From contig DBYK01000001.1 in the NCBI GenBank assembly GCA_002310135.1, positions 1 to 64,000 on the forward strand: a stretch of 64,000 nucleotides of DNA. The letters are read 5' to 3'. The stretch is from Caryophanales bacterium UBA1188. Its GTDB lineage: Bacteria > Bacillota_I > Bacilli_A > Izemoplasmatales > UBA1188. A program made the position numbers and the translations under genes. The notes under the pieces were generated by a model, which was given only the letters and a program-made list of their open reading frames with translations, had not been told where the DNA came from and ran no database searches. This document shows, piece by piece, positions 9,506 through 17,395 of this stretch; the first letter of the stretch is position 1, and the number at the start of each line of letters is the position of its first letter.

Positions 9506-9949
9506 ATGAAAAAGATATTTATTATTTTTATTTCTTTAATTCTTCTTTTTACTGCGTCTTGTAGCAATGCTAAAAATACTAACGATTCTACAACTATAAA
9601 TACTACGAATAAAGAATTAATAGGATTAAGATTAGATAGTTATGAAACAATAAATGTTTCAGCTGATTTCAATCTATTAGATGCCTTTAATCCTTCATCA
9701 GATTCACCAGTTCATGCTTTCCTTTTATATACTGATGGAACTAAGAATGCAATATCTATGAGCAATTATTACATCCAAGCTTCAGTGAATCAATCTAGTT
9801 ATACACAACTTAATAATGTTAATCAGAATATATCAACTATTTATAATTCTTTATCTGGTACTACTAATTCTTTATCTATAATGATAATAAATAAAACAAA
9901 TATTCAAGAAATAGCGATAATTAATTTAAATTTAGAAAATATATTATAA
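9506..9949 (+). CDS. Small lipoprotein of unknown function
   Basis: A 147-residue protein with a signal peptide and lipobox FTASC (lipidated Cys19), then a short Asn/Thr-rich linker and an apparently beta-rich domain. The start ATG at 9506 is chosen because GGAG lies five bases before it; an in-frame GTG further upstream, inside the previous gene, has no such site. It lies 10 bases after the transglutaminase-like lipoprotein gene and is presumably cotranscribed. No family was recognised. Confidence 0.75.
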   Translation: MKKIFIIFISLILLFTASCSNAKNTNDSTTINTTNKELIGLRLDSYETINVSADFNLLDAFNPSSDSPVHAFLLYTDGTKNAISMSNYYIQASVNQSSYTQLNNVNQNISTIYNSLSGTTNSLSIMIINKTNIQEIAIINLNLENIL

Positions 9950-9955
9950 CTTTTT

Positions 9956-10480
9956 ATGAATGTACTAAATAACCAATACTCATATAGAAAAGCAAATTTT
10001 AGTGATATAGATGAAGTAATGCTTGTAATTGAAGATGGGAGAGAAGTCTTAAAACACCAAAATGGTGGTCAGTGGCAAAATGGATATCCTAGTAAAGATG
10101 ATTTATTACTTGATATAAAAAATGAAAACCTGTATGTGGTAACACATAAAGATTTAATCGTAGGAGTACTCGCTCTTATTGAAGGGGACATTGAATATCC
10201 ATTTTTAGAAACTGGAAAATGGTTAAGTGATCTTCCTTTTCTTGTAATGCATAGATGTGCAATTAAAAAAGAATATCAAAGAAATGGCTTAGGTTATTAT
10301 CTCTTTCAGATATTTGAAGAAGTTGCTAAAGAAAAAGGTATTCATTCCTTAAGAATTGATACTCACCAAAATAACTTTATAATGACTCATATATTAGATA
10401 AATGTGGATTTATAAACTGTGGAACTATTATTTTAAAGCCAAATAAACATAGATTAGTATACGAGAAAATAATAAAATAA
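9956..10480 (+). CDS. GNAT family N-acetyltransferase
   Basis: A 174-residue GNAT protein. The acetyl-CoA binding motif A is seen as 'HRCAIKKEYQRNGLGYYLF' (Q/R-x-x-G-x-G, about residues 101-119) and motif B as 'THQNNFIMTHILDKCGF' near the C-terminus. The substrate is unknown. The start lies six bases after the previous stop codon and has no ribosome binding site. The sequence TATAAC ends five bases before the ATG and could be the -10 of a leaderless transcript, or translation may be coupled to the lipoprotein gene. Confidence 0.85.
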   Translation: MNVLNNQYSYRKANFSDIDEVMLVIEDGREVLKHQNGGQWQNGYPSKDDLLLDIKNENLYVVTHKDLIVGVLALIEGDIEYPFLETGKWLSDLPFLVMHRCAIKKEYQRNGLGYYLFQIFEEVAKEKGIHSLRIDTHQNNFIMTHILDKCGFINCGTIILKPNKHRLVYEKIIK

Positions 10481-10504
10481 AAATCACCTAATGGTGATTT
10501 TTTT
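10480..10504. terminator. Bidirectional terminator
   Basis: AAAATCACC/GGTGATTTT with a TAAT loop, followed by a T-run on the plus strand and a T-rich tail on the minus strand. It ends the lipoprotein-GNAT transcript on the plus strand and the tRNA transcript on the minus strand. Confidence 0.8.
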
Positions 10505-10512
10505 ATCTATAA

Positions 10513-10589
10513 TGGCGACCTGGGGGGGATTCGAACCCTCGACCCACGGCTTAGAAGGCCGTTGCTCTGTCCAGCTGAGCTACCAGGTC
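10513..10589 (-). tRNA. tRNA-Arg (anticodon TCT)
   Basis: On the minus strand a 77-base cloverleaf is visible: acceptor GACCTGG pairs with CCAGGTC, a D arm with AGCTCAG, an anticodon stem CGGCC/GGCCG-like with loop CTTCTAA (anticodon TCT), a T arm with GGTTCGAATCC, discriminator G and an encoded CCA end. It reads AGA and AGG codons, which are the common arginine codons in this genome. It has its own near-consensus promoter. Confidence 0.95.
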
Positions 10590-10601
10590 AAGCCATATAA
10601 A

Positions 10602-10629
10602 ATTATAACACAATAAAAGTCGTTGTCAA
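10602..10629 (-). promoter_or_regulatory. Consensus promoter of tRNA-Arg
   Basis: On the minus strand: TTGACA (10624-10629), a 16-base spacer and TATAAT (10602-10607), preceded by TG to give GTGTTATAAT. Both boxes are perfect matches to the vegetative sigma factor consensus. It sits between the glpK stop codon and the tRNA. Confidence 0.9.
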
Positions 10630-10645
10630 TTTGTTTTTCAATTTA

Positions 10646-12136
10646 TTAAAGCATTGCTTTTTCGACTGCTTTATGATAACCATCTATGAGTTTATTTCTT
10701 TCTTTTTCAGTTAACATTGGCTCGAAATAACTTTCAATTTCTTTATTTTGGGAAATATCTGAGATACTCTTCCAATATCCACTCTTTAAACCTGATAGAT
10801 ATGCAGCACCAAGAGCAGTTACTTCAACAACTGTAGGTCTTTTAACTGTAGTATTTAAGATGTTTGCTTCAAATTGTAAGATGAAATTGTTTTTAGATGC
10901 TCCACCATCAACAGCTAGAGATACTATTTCCTTTCCAAGATCGCTTTCCATTGATTTAAGAACATCATAAACTTGATAGCAGATTCCCTCAAGAGCAGCC
11001 CTTACAAATTGAGCTTTAGTAGTTCCTCTTGTAAGACCACAAATGAGACCTCTTGCATCTCCATCCCAATATGGTGCACCAAGTCCTGTGAAGGCAGGAA
11101 CTATATAAACACCACCTGAATTCTTAGCTTTAATTGCGAGTTTTTCTGTTTCTTCAACATTTTCAATTATTTTTAGTTCATCTCTTAGCCACTTAACTAA
11201 AGCGCCCCCCATAAATACTGATCCTTCTAAAACATATGAAGGTTTATCATCTAGTGATGCTGCAAGTGTAGTTAAAAGTCCATGTTTAGATTTAATGGCT
11301 TTTTTGCCTGTATTCATAAGAAGGAAGCAACCAGTGCCAAATGTGTTTTTAACTTCTCCATCATTTAGGCATAATTGACCAAATAGGGCAGCTTGTTGAT
11401 CTCCCGCAATACCATTAATTGGTATTTTAACATCTGTGATAGCCTCACTAGTATAACCGAAATTATAACTTGATGGATGCACAGTTGGAAGTATTTCTTT
11501 TGGTATATCAAATAATTCAAGAAGTTCATTGTCCCAATCAAGGGTATGAATATTAAAAAGTAAGGTTCTAGATGCATTAGTATAATCAGTTGAATGAACC
11601 AATTTGCCAGTTAAATGCCATAAGATATATGAATCAATTGTGCCAAATAATATCTCACCGTTTTTAGCTCTTTCTCTTGCACCCTTAACATGGTCTAATA
11701 TCCATTTGATTTTTGTTGCGCTAAAATATGGGTCTAACCTGAGACCTGTTTTATCATGAATAAGTTCATCTATCAGAGGATACTTCTTCTTCATTTCTTT
11801 GACACATTTTTCGGTTCTTCTACATTGCCATACTATGGCATTATAGATAGGTTCACCAGTAAATTTATCCCATAAAATTGTAGTCTCTCTTTGATTAGTA
11901 ATACCTATTGAATCGATATCACTAAATGTAAGATTTGCTTTCGCAACTGCAGTTTTAATTGATGCGATTTCTGTACTTAAAATTTCAAGTGGATCATGTT
12001 CAACCCAGCCTGGTTTAGGGTAAATTTGTGTGAATTCAATTTGATGAAGTGAAACTATTTCACCCTTATGATTAAATAGAATAGCTCTTGATGAAGTTGT
12101 TCCTTGATCAACTGATAAAACATATTTTTGCTTCAT
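10646..12136 (-). CDS. glpK: Glycerol kinase
   Basis: The 496-residue enzyme phosphorylates glycerol to glycerol-3-phosphate with ATP. It matches the FGGY kinase family along its whole length: N-terminal 'DQGTTSSRAILF' (phosphate-binding loop), 'TNQRETTILWDK', 'IVWQCRRT', 'NASRTLLFNI', 'GTGCFLLMNTG' and 'VDGGASKNNFILQF'. The ribosome binding site AAAGGA precedes the ATG. It is the last gene of the rsmD-coaD-glp run, three bases after the DUF1667 gene, and its product feeds the flavin dehydrogenases encoded upstream. Confidence 0.97.
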   Translation of the reverse strand: MKQKYVLSVDQGTTSSRAILFNHKGEIVSLHQIEFTQIYPKPGWVEHDPLEILSTEIASIKTAVAKANLTFSDIDSIGITNQRETTILWDKFTGEPIYNAIVWQCRRTEKCVKEMKKKYPLIDELIHDKTGLRLDPYFSATKIKWILDHVKGARERAKNGEILFGTIDSYILWHLTGKLVHSTDYTNASRTLLFNIHTLDWDNELLELFDIPKEILPTVHPSSYNFGYTSEAITDVKIPINGIAGDQQAALFGQLCLNDGEVKNTFGTGCFLLMNTGKKAIKSKHGLLTTLAASLDDKPSYVLEGSVFMGGALVKWLRDELKIIENVEETEKLAIKAKNSGGVYIVPAFTGLGAPYWDGDARGLICGLTRGTTKAQFVRAALEGICYQVYDVLKSMESDLGKEIVSLAVDGGASKNNFILQFEANILNTTVKRPTVVEVTALGAAYLSGLKSGYWKSISDISQNKEIESYFEPMLTEKERNKLIDGYHKAVEKAML

Positions 12137-12139
12137 TTT

Positions 12140-12499
12140 TTAAATCCTTTCAACATTTCTTGTTGCAATTATATCTACATTAGTATTGAGTACATTTTTG
12201 ACAATTACATCTCCAATATGTACTGGAGCATTTACTTTAATATTTTTTAAGATTTCTAAGGAATCAAATATTAATCCTTTAGGAATTGCTTCTTTAGTTT
12301 TGACAGATACTACATTATTTTCTCCATTTAAAACACATACAGAACTTGTAACCATTCTTTTAGGATTTAAGATTTCATTTATCCCATATGTTTTTCCTCT
12401 TGGACAGGTATTTCCAGTAACTATTATATTGTTTTTATCACTATCATCAACAACTAAGTGACATCCTAGTGGACAATTAATACAAATAAATTCTTTCAT
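12140..12499 (-). CDS. DUF1667 protein, small cysteine-rich partner of the glycerol-3-phosphate dehydrogenase
   Basis: A 119-residue protein with four cysteines in the N-terminal quarter (C6-x2-C9-x3-C13 and the CPRG motif near residue 32), a pattern that could bind an iron-sulfur cluster or zinc. DUF1667 genes often sit with FAD-dependent glpA-like and glpB-like genes, as here, where it lies one base after the glpB-like gene and three bases before glpK. It is probably an electron-transfer or assembly partner, replacing the GlpC subunit of enterobacteria. That role is an inference. Confidence 0.85.
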   Translation of the reverse strand: MKEFICINCPLGCHLVVDDSDKNNIIVTGNTCPRGKTYGINEILNPKRMVTSSVCVLNGENNVVSVKTKEAIPKGLIFDSLEILKNIKVNAPVHIGDVIVKNVLNTNVDIIATRNVERI

Positions 12500-12500
12500 A

Positions 12501-13763
12501 TTATTCTACCTTCTTTAAATATACTAGTATATGTTTAGATGATCTAAGCTTCTTAACTTGATCTTCTTTCAGGTCAATTTTTTCCATTTCACCTGGTGCA
12601 ACTACTGGTCTTGCTTTAGAAAATATTACTTCATCATCTGCCTTAACTTCAAGTCTTACTTTCTTAAACACATTTGACACTCTTAGTTTTATTGTTAGAG
12701 GATTATAATCCTCATTATTTATAATCAATTCTGGAACAGTATATCTAACTAGGCTATCAGTTTCAATTTCAGTTTTAGGATATACTTTTTTAGCTTTAGA
12801 ATTAATATATTCATAAGCTTTAATGCCTGCTTCTTTAGCTTCTTCACTTACATAATCTACTAGGTCATGAACGTGCAAAACATTTCCGCATTCAAATACA
12901 CCATCAATACTCGTCATCAACGAATCATCAACAACTGCGCCTCTTGTGATTCTTGAAATATTTACATCTGCACCTCTTGCGAGTTCATTTTCAGGAAGTA
13001 ATCCTACAGATAATAATAGAGTATCGCATTTAATTTCTTCGCAAGTATCCATTTTAGGATTGAGTCTTTCATCTACTTCAGCGATTATTACTGATTCAAC
13101 TCTATCTTTACCTTTAATTTCAACTACTGTATGACTGAAGAGTAGTGGAATATTGAAGTCATTTAAACATTGAACAATATTTCTATTTAAGCCACTTGAA
13201 TATGGAAGAAGTTCTACTACAGCTTTAACTTTAGCACCTTCAAACACCATACGTCTCGCCATGATTAAACCTATATCACCTGAACCTAAAATGACGACTT
13301 CTTTTCCTGGCATAAATCCATCAATATTTACTAATTTTTGAGCTGTACCAGCAGAATAAATACCAGCACATCTACTACCAGCGATATTGATTCCACCTCT
13401 TGGGCGTTCTCTACATCCGCAAGCAAGAATTATAGCTTTAGCTTTAATAATTAATAAGCCATCTTCAGATAAGGCTCTAATTTCTTTATCTTTTGATAGA
13501 TTTATAACTGTAGTATTAAGCATATATTTGATATGCCTTTTTTCTACTTCTTCTATAAATCTATATGCATATTCTGGACCTGTAAGTTCCTCATTAAATG
13601 TATGAAGACCAAATCCGTTATGAATACATTGATTTAAGATACCACCTAATTTGTTTTCTCTTTCAAGAATTAATATATTCTTTTCACCTTTATCATAAGC
13701 GCTGATTGCGGCAGCAAGCCCTGCAGGGCCTCCACCAATTATCACTAAATTATAGTTTTCCAT
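12501..13763 (-). CDS. NAD(P)/FAD-dependent oxidoreductase, glpB-like partner
   Basis: A 420-residue pyridine-nucleotide-disulfide-type flavoprotein. It has an FAD-binding Rossmann motif 'IIGGGPAGLAAAISAYDKG' at the N-terminus, a second dinucleotide motif 'VVILGSGDIGLIMARRM' at about 155-172, and the FAD-contact stretch '...TSIDGVFECGNVLHVHD' at about 280-298. In glycerol operons of Firmicutes this protein accompanies a GlpA-like dehydrogenase and DUF1667 and probably passes electrons from the flavin to NAD or another carrier. It overlaps the glpA-like gene by one base (TAATG). Exact electron acceptor unknown. Confidence 0.85.
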   Translation of the reverse strand: MENYNLVIIGGGPAGLAAAISAYDKGEKNILILERENKLGGILNQCIHNGFGLHTFNEELTGPEYAYRFIEEVEKRHIKYMLNTTVINLSKDKEIRALSEDGLLIIKAKAIILACGCRERPRGGINIAGSRCAGIYSAGTAQKLVNIDGFMPGKEVVILGSGDIGLIMARRMVFEGAKVKAVVELLPYSSGLNRNIVQCLNDFNIPLLFSHTVVEIKGKDRVESVIIAEVDERLNPKMDTCEEIKCDTLLLSVGLLPENELARGADVNISRITRGAVVDDSLMTSIDGVFECGNVLHVHDLVDYVSEEAKEAGIKAYEYINSKAKKVYPKTEIETDSLVRYTVPELIINNEDYNPLTIKLRVSNVFKKVRLEVKADDEVIFSKARPVVAPGEMEKIDLKEDQVKKLRSSKHILVYLKKVE

Positions 13764-15193
13764 TATTCTTTAATCCTCCCTACTAGTAGTTCAGATCCTT
13801 TTCCTTTTTTAGTAACTTCATCTAAACTAATATTCAATTCTTTAGATAATATCTCTAGAATCTTAGGTGTGCAAAAACCCATTTGGCATCTTCCCATACC
13901 GGCTCTTACTCTTCTTTTAACACCATCTAAATCTTTAGCACCAGGAAATCTTCTAATAGATTCAACTATTTCAGCTTCACTTACAACTTCACATCTACAT
14001 ACTATATGACCATAGAGTGGATTTTCTTTGATAGCTTCTTTTAGTTCATCATCATTCATCTCTCTTACATGTTTAATCTTAGGTCTTTTAGAGATGAAAT
14101 TATATTTCTTTTCAAGATTTAAATATTCTTTGATTTCATTTGCGGCATATTTACTTATCGCAGGACTTGATGCAAGACCTGGAGATTCTATACCAATTAA
14201 ATTATATAATCCTTTACTATCTTTACTAAAACCTATCACATAATCATCAGTATCGAGGTGCGCTCTTAAACCAGAAAATTGAGTAATAATTCCACCTTTT
14301 GGAAGCTTAGGTATAGTTAAAAGGGCACTATTCCATGCCTTATTTAATCCATCATATGTTGTATCAACATCATCTTTTTCTAAAACATCTAAAGCAGTTG
14401 GGCCAACTAGAATATTATTATGAGTAGTTGGGGCAACTAGTACTCCTTTACCCATATTTGATGGAAGTTGGAATAAAGTTGTGTGTGTGATATATGAGAA
14501 TTCTTTATCAAGCAACATATATTCACCTTTTCTTGGGGTGATTTTATATTTAATATTTGAGATAAAATTATTTATTTTATCTGAATAAACACCACAAGCA
14601 TTCACAACTACTTTTGAATAATAAGTTCCAAAATTTGATAGAACTATAAATCTATCTCCAAAATATTTAACATCTATTACTTCTTCTTCAAATTTAAATT
14701 CAACACCATTACTATATGCATTCTCAGCCATTGCGATAGCCATCTCATATGGCGATACAATACCTGAATCTTTTGCGTAAAGCGCATATTTTACTTCACT
14801 TGAAACATTTGGTTCTATCTTTCTTACTTCATCGCCAGTAATGATTGATAGATTTTTAACACCATTTTTCTTTCCTCTTTCAAGTAAATCATTCAACTTA
14901 GATAATCCATCTTCACTAAATGATAATACAAATGCACCATTCTTCTTATATGGGAATTCTAAATCTTTACTCAATTCCTCATACATTAGAGCGCCTTCAA
15001 CATTGAATTTAGCTTTTAATGATCCAGGGATAGCATCATAGCCAGCATGAACAATTCCACTATTTGCCTTTGTTGTACCACAAGAAACATCATTTTCTTT
15101 TTCTAGTACTAATATTTTCGCATTATATTTAGATAATTCTCTTGCGATAGATGTGCCAATAATTCCAGCACCAATAATTATAATATCGTACAT
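13763..15193 (-). CDS. Anaerobic glycerol-3-phosphate dehydrogenase-like flavoprotein (GlpA type)
   Basis: A 476-residue FAD-dependent dehydrogenase. It begins with the FAD motif 'IIGAGIIGTSIARELSKY', has the substrate/FAD region 'TTKANSGIVHAGYD', and ends with a BFD-like [2Fe-2S] domain whose four cysteines are in 'CRCEVV' and 'GRCQMGFC' (about 400-440). It should oxidise glycerol-3-phosphate to dihydroxyacetone phosphate. The BFD domain marks the anaerobic GlpA type and distinguishes it from the peroxide-producing GlpO of mycoplasmas. It follows coaD by two bases, so the glp genes share transcription with two housekeeping genes. Confidence 0.88.
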   Translation of the reverse strand: MYDIIIIGAGIIGTSIARELSKYNAKILVLEKENDVSCGTTKANSGIVHAGYDAIPGSLKAKFNVEGALMYEELSKDLEFPYKKNGAFVLSFSEDGLSKLNDLLERGKKNGVKNLSIITGDEVRKIEPNVSSEVKYALYAKDSGIVSPYEMAIAMAENAYSNGVEFKFEEEVIDVKYFGDRFIVLSNFGTYYSKVVVNACGVYSDKINNFISNIKYKITPRKGEYMLLDKEFSYITHTTLFQLPSNMGKGVLVAPTTHNNILVGPTALDVLEKDDVDTTYDGLNKAWNSALLTIPKLPKGGIITQFSGLRAHLDTDDYVIGFSKDSKGLYNLIGIESPGLASSPAISKYAANEIKEYLNLEKKYNFISKRPKIKHVREMNDDELKEAIKENPLYGHIVCRCEVVSEAEIVESIRRFPGAKDLDGVKRRVRAGMGRCQMGFCTPKILEILSKELNISLDEVTKKGKGSELLVGRIKE

Positions 15194-15195
15194 AT

Positions 15196-15675
15196 CTATT
15201 TCCTTCTATTCTCAATATATTCGTATACTTCAATAGGAACTAACTTTTTGTATTCTTTAGATTCATAATTTATTAATTCTCTTACAGTTGATGATGAAAT
15301 ATGTGATTCATCAATATTAGTCATCACAAGTATTGTCTCTATTTCAGGTTCAAGTGCGTTATTGACGTTATTAGCTTCAAACTCGAATTCAAAGTCAGCA
15401 CTAGACCTTAGCCCTCTTAAGATGAATTTAGCTCCATATTTCCTACATGCATCAACAGTTAGGGAATTTTCATTCACAACAATTACGTTTTTATAATCTT
15501 TAATACATTCTTTGATCATTTCAACTCTTTCATTATTTTTAAACATAGGAGCTTTACCTGCGTTTTGAAGTACGCAAACATAAAGCTTATCAAATAATTT
15601 AGAGCCTTTCTTTATTACACCTAAATGTCCTTTAGTTATTGGATCAAATGATCCAGGGTATAATCCTATCTTCAT
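15196..15675 (-). CDS. coaD: Phosphopantetheine adenylyltransferase
   Basis: The 159-residue enzyme makes dephospho-CoA from 4'-phosphopantetheine and ATP, the penultimate step of coenzyme A synthesis. Family motifs are the nucleotidyltransferase signature 'PGSFDPITKGHLGVI' (residues 6-20), 'RGLRSSADFEFE' and 'ISSSTVREL' near the C-terminus. The length is normal. GAGGT precedes the start. The rsmD-coaD order is conserved across Firmicutes. Confidence 0.97.
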   Translation of the reverse strand: MKIGLYPGSFDPITKGHLGVIKKGSKLFDKLYVCVLQNAGKAPMFKNNERVEMIKECIKDYKNVIVVNENSLTVDACRKYGAKFILRGLRSSADFEFEFEANNVNNALEPEIETILVMTNIDESHISSSTVRELINYESKEYKKLVPIEVYEYIENRRK

Positions 15676-15679
15676 TTTA

Positions 15680-16222
15680 TTAACCTCTATATATCAAATA
15701 TATGAAACGACTTGCGGCACCAATTTTTTCTTTTTGAAATTCAAATCCTTCTGGGATATATGTAATTTCTTTTGGCATTTCGAGTATTATTTTACAGTCC
15801 TTTTTAAACATTTCATTCTTAAGCATAAACTTGATTATATCTTTAACTTCATTAAAAATCCTATATGGTGGATCAAGTAAAACTAAATCAAATCTTATAT
15901 TCTTATATTTTCTTAAAAACTGTCTATAATCTCCATGGAATATTGTAGCATTTTCAATAGATAATGACTTAATATTTTTTTTGAGTACTTCGTAAGTTTC
16001 ATCATTGATTTCACAAAAATACCCATATTTCATTCCTCTCGATAAAGCTTCAATGCCTAATGAGCCTGTACCACTAAATAAATCAAGTACTATCCCTGAA
16101 TCAAAAAATTGACCTAGGGTATTGAATATCATTTCTTTATTCATATCAGTAGTTGGGCGAGTATATTCGTTAGAAATTTCATTTAAAACTCTGTGTCTAT
16201 AGATACCTGCTATTACTCTCAT
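15680..16222 (-). CDS. rsmD: 16S rRNA (guanine(966)-N(2))-methyltransferase RsmD
   Basis: A 180-residue SAM-dependent methyltransferase that modifies G966 of 16S rRNA. It has the N-terminal 'RVIAG..RHRVL', the 'TRPTTDMNKEMIFN' segment, the SAM-binding 'VLDLFSGTGSLGIEALSRG' (about 46-64) and the catalytic 'LVLLDPPY' (about 115-122). It is the first gene of the run that continues through coaD into the glycerol genes, behind a good promoter. The start is supported by AGGT upstream. Confidence 0.95.
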   Translation of the reverse strand: MRVIAGIYRHRVLNEISNEYTRPTTDMNKEMIFNTLGQFFDSGIVLDLFSGTGSLGIEALSRGMKYGYFCEINDETYEVLKKNIKSLSIENATIFHGDYRQFLRKYKNIRFDLVLLDPPYRIFNEVKDIIKFMLKNEMFKKDCKIILEMPKEITYIPEGFEFQKEKIGAASRFIYLIYRG

Positions 16223-16245
16223 AATTTTACCTACTTTCTATAAAT

Positions 16246-16274
16246 ATTATAGAATAATATAGAAAAAATGACAA
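16246..16274 (-). promoter_or_regulatory. Promoter of the rsmD-coaD-glp operon
   Basis: On the minus strand TTGTCA (16269-16274), a 17-base spacer and TATAAT (16246-16251), about 24 bases from the rsmD start. One mismatch to consensus in total. It is divergent from the promoter of the E2-like gene. No promoter is apparent in the 0-4 base gaps between the genes downstream, so it may drive the glycerol genes as well. Confidence 0.8.
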
Positions 16275-16332
16275 TTTTTCTTTGTTTATATGTATCTCTC
16301 ATTAGAATAGAATTTAAAATCTTGATTTTATT

Positions 16333-16361
16333 TAGACAAAATCCTAAATATATAATATAAT
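16333..16361 (+). promoter_or_regulatory. Promoter of the E2-like gene
   Basis: TAGACA (16333-16338), a 17-base spacer and TATAAT (16356-16361), followed by a short leader with the strong ribosome binding site AAGGAGG. Confidence 0.8.
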
Positions 16362-16388
16362 CATTTTAGACCATAAGGAGGACTTAAT

Positions 16389-17357
16389 ATGTTTGGACAT
16401 AGATCAGATGGTACTAAAGCAAAATTGAATAATGGTTTATATCTCGCAATGCCTCATATCATGAATCACAGATATGATTCAATGAATATGACTGAATTTG
16501 ATATTGATTTAGAGATACTCGATGAATTTATCAAAGAACAAAGGGAATCAACAGGTGTAATATATTCATATTTGGATATAATTAATAGTGCAATTATTAG
16601 AACAATTTACTTAAGACCTGAATTGAATAGATTTGTCGTAAATAGAAGAATTTATGATAGACATGAAATTCAAGTTTCAATGGCAGTTCAAAAGAGCCTT
16701 AAACAAGGTTTACAATCAAATGAAACTACAATAAAAATTGGTTTTGAAGGATATGAAAATATTTTAGAAGTTAAACAAGCATTCGAAGCTCAATTTAGAG
16801 AAGCAAAAGGTTCAACAAATGATACTGATAAGCTCACAACAACTCTAGCTAAGATTCCATATGGAATTTATTATCTAGTTATCGGAATGCTTAAATTACT
16901 CGATAAACTTGGAATCTTACCAAAAGCCGTAATGGACGCTGAACCATTCCACACAACTTATTTCATCACAGATTTAAGAAGTGTAAAAGGCCCATCTATT
17001 TATCACCATGTATATGAATTTGGAACAACAGGTTTATTCTTCTCAACAGGTGTTGAAGAATTAAAGCCTTATAAAACTATAGATGACGATGTTAAGTTTA
17101 AGAGAGTAATGCCAATGAAGTTTGTATCAGATGAAAGATTCTGTGATGGTTTATATTTTGTAACATCTTTAAGAATGCTTCAAAAGATACTTAAAAACCC
17201 TAAAGTACTTCTTCTTGAAATTGAACCAAGAGAAAGAACTAAAGCACAACAAAAATATTATGATAAGAAAGCTAAAGCTCAAGCTAAAAAAGATGCAAAA
17301 GCTTTAAAACAAGCTAAAAAAGAAGAAAAGAAAAATAAAAAAGCTAATAAAGAATAA
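16389..17357 (+). CDS. 2-oxoacid dehydrogenase E2-like acyltransferase with altered catalytic motif
   Basis: A 322-residue protein of the chloramphenicol acetyltransferase/E2 catalytic-domain fold, without lipoyl or E1/E3-binding domains. The active-site signature of E2 enzymes, D-H-x-x-x-D-G, is here D-E-R-F-C-D-G (residues 248-254): the general-base histidine is replaced by Glu249 while Asp253 is kept. A basic tail of about 40 residues made mostly of Lys, Ala and Gln (about 280-322) ends the protein and could bind nucleic acid or membranes. It stands alone between its own promoter and terminator, with no E1 or E3 genes nearby, so it is probably not part of a dehydrogenase complex. Function unknown. 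Confidence 0.75.
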   Translation: MFGHRSDGTKAKLNNGLYLAMPHIMNHRYDSMNMTEFDIDLEILDEFIKEQRESTGVIYSYLDIINSAIIRTIYLRPELNRFVVNRRIYDRHEIQVSMAVQKSLKQGLQSNETTIKIGFEGYENILEVKQAFEAQFREAKGSTNDTDKLTTTLAKIPYGIYYLVIGMLKLLDKLGILPKAVMDAEPFHTTYFITDLRSVKGPSIYHHVYEFGTTGLFFSTGVEELKPYKTIDDDVKFKRVMPMKFVSDERFCDGLYFVTSLRMLQKILKNPKVLLLEIEPRERTKAQQKYYDKKAKAQAKKDAKALKQAKKEEKKNKKANKE

Positions 17358-17367
17358 ATTAAAGAAT

Positions 17368-17395
17368 AAAAAATGCTTCGTTTGAAGCATTTTTT
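17368..17395. terminator. Bidirectional terminator
   Basis: A 12-base-pair stem centred on ATGCTTC/GAAGCAT with loop GTTT, flanked by A- and T-runs, between the convergent E2-like and deoB genes. It overlaps the deoB stop codon. Confidence 0.85.
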
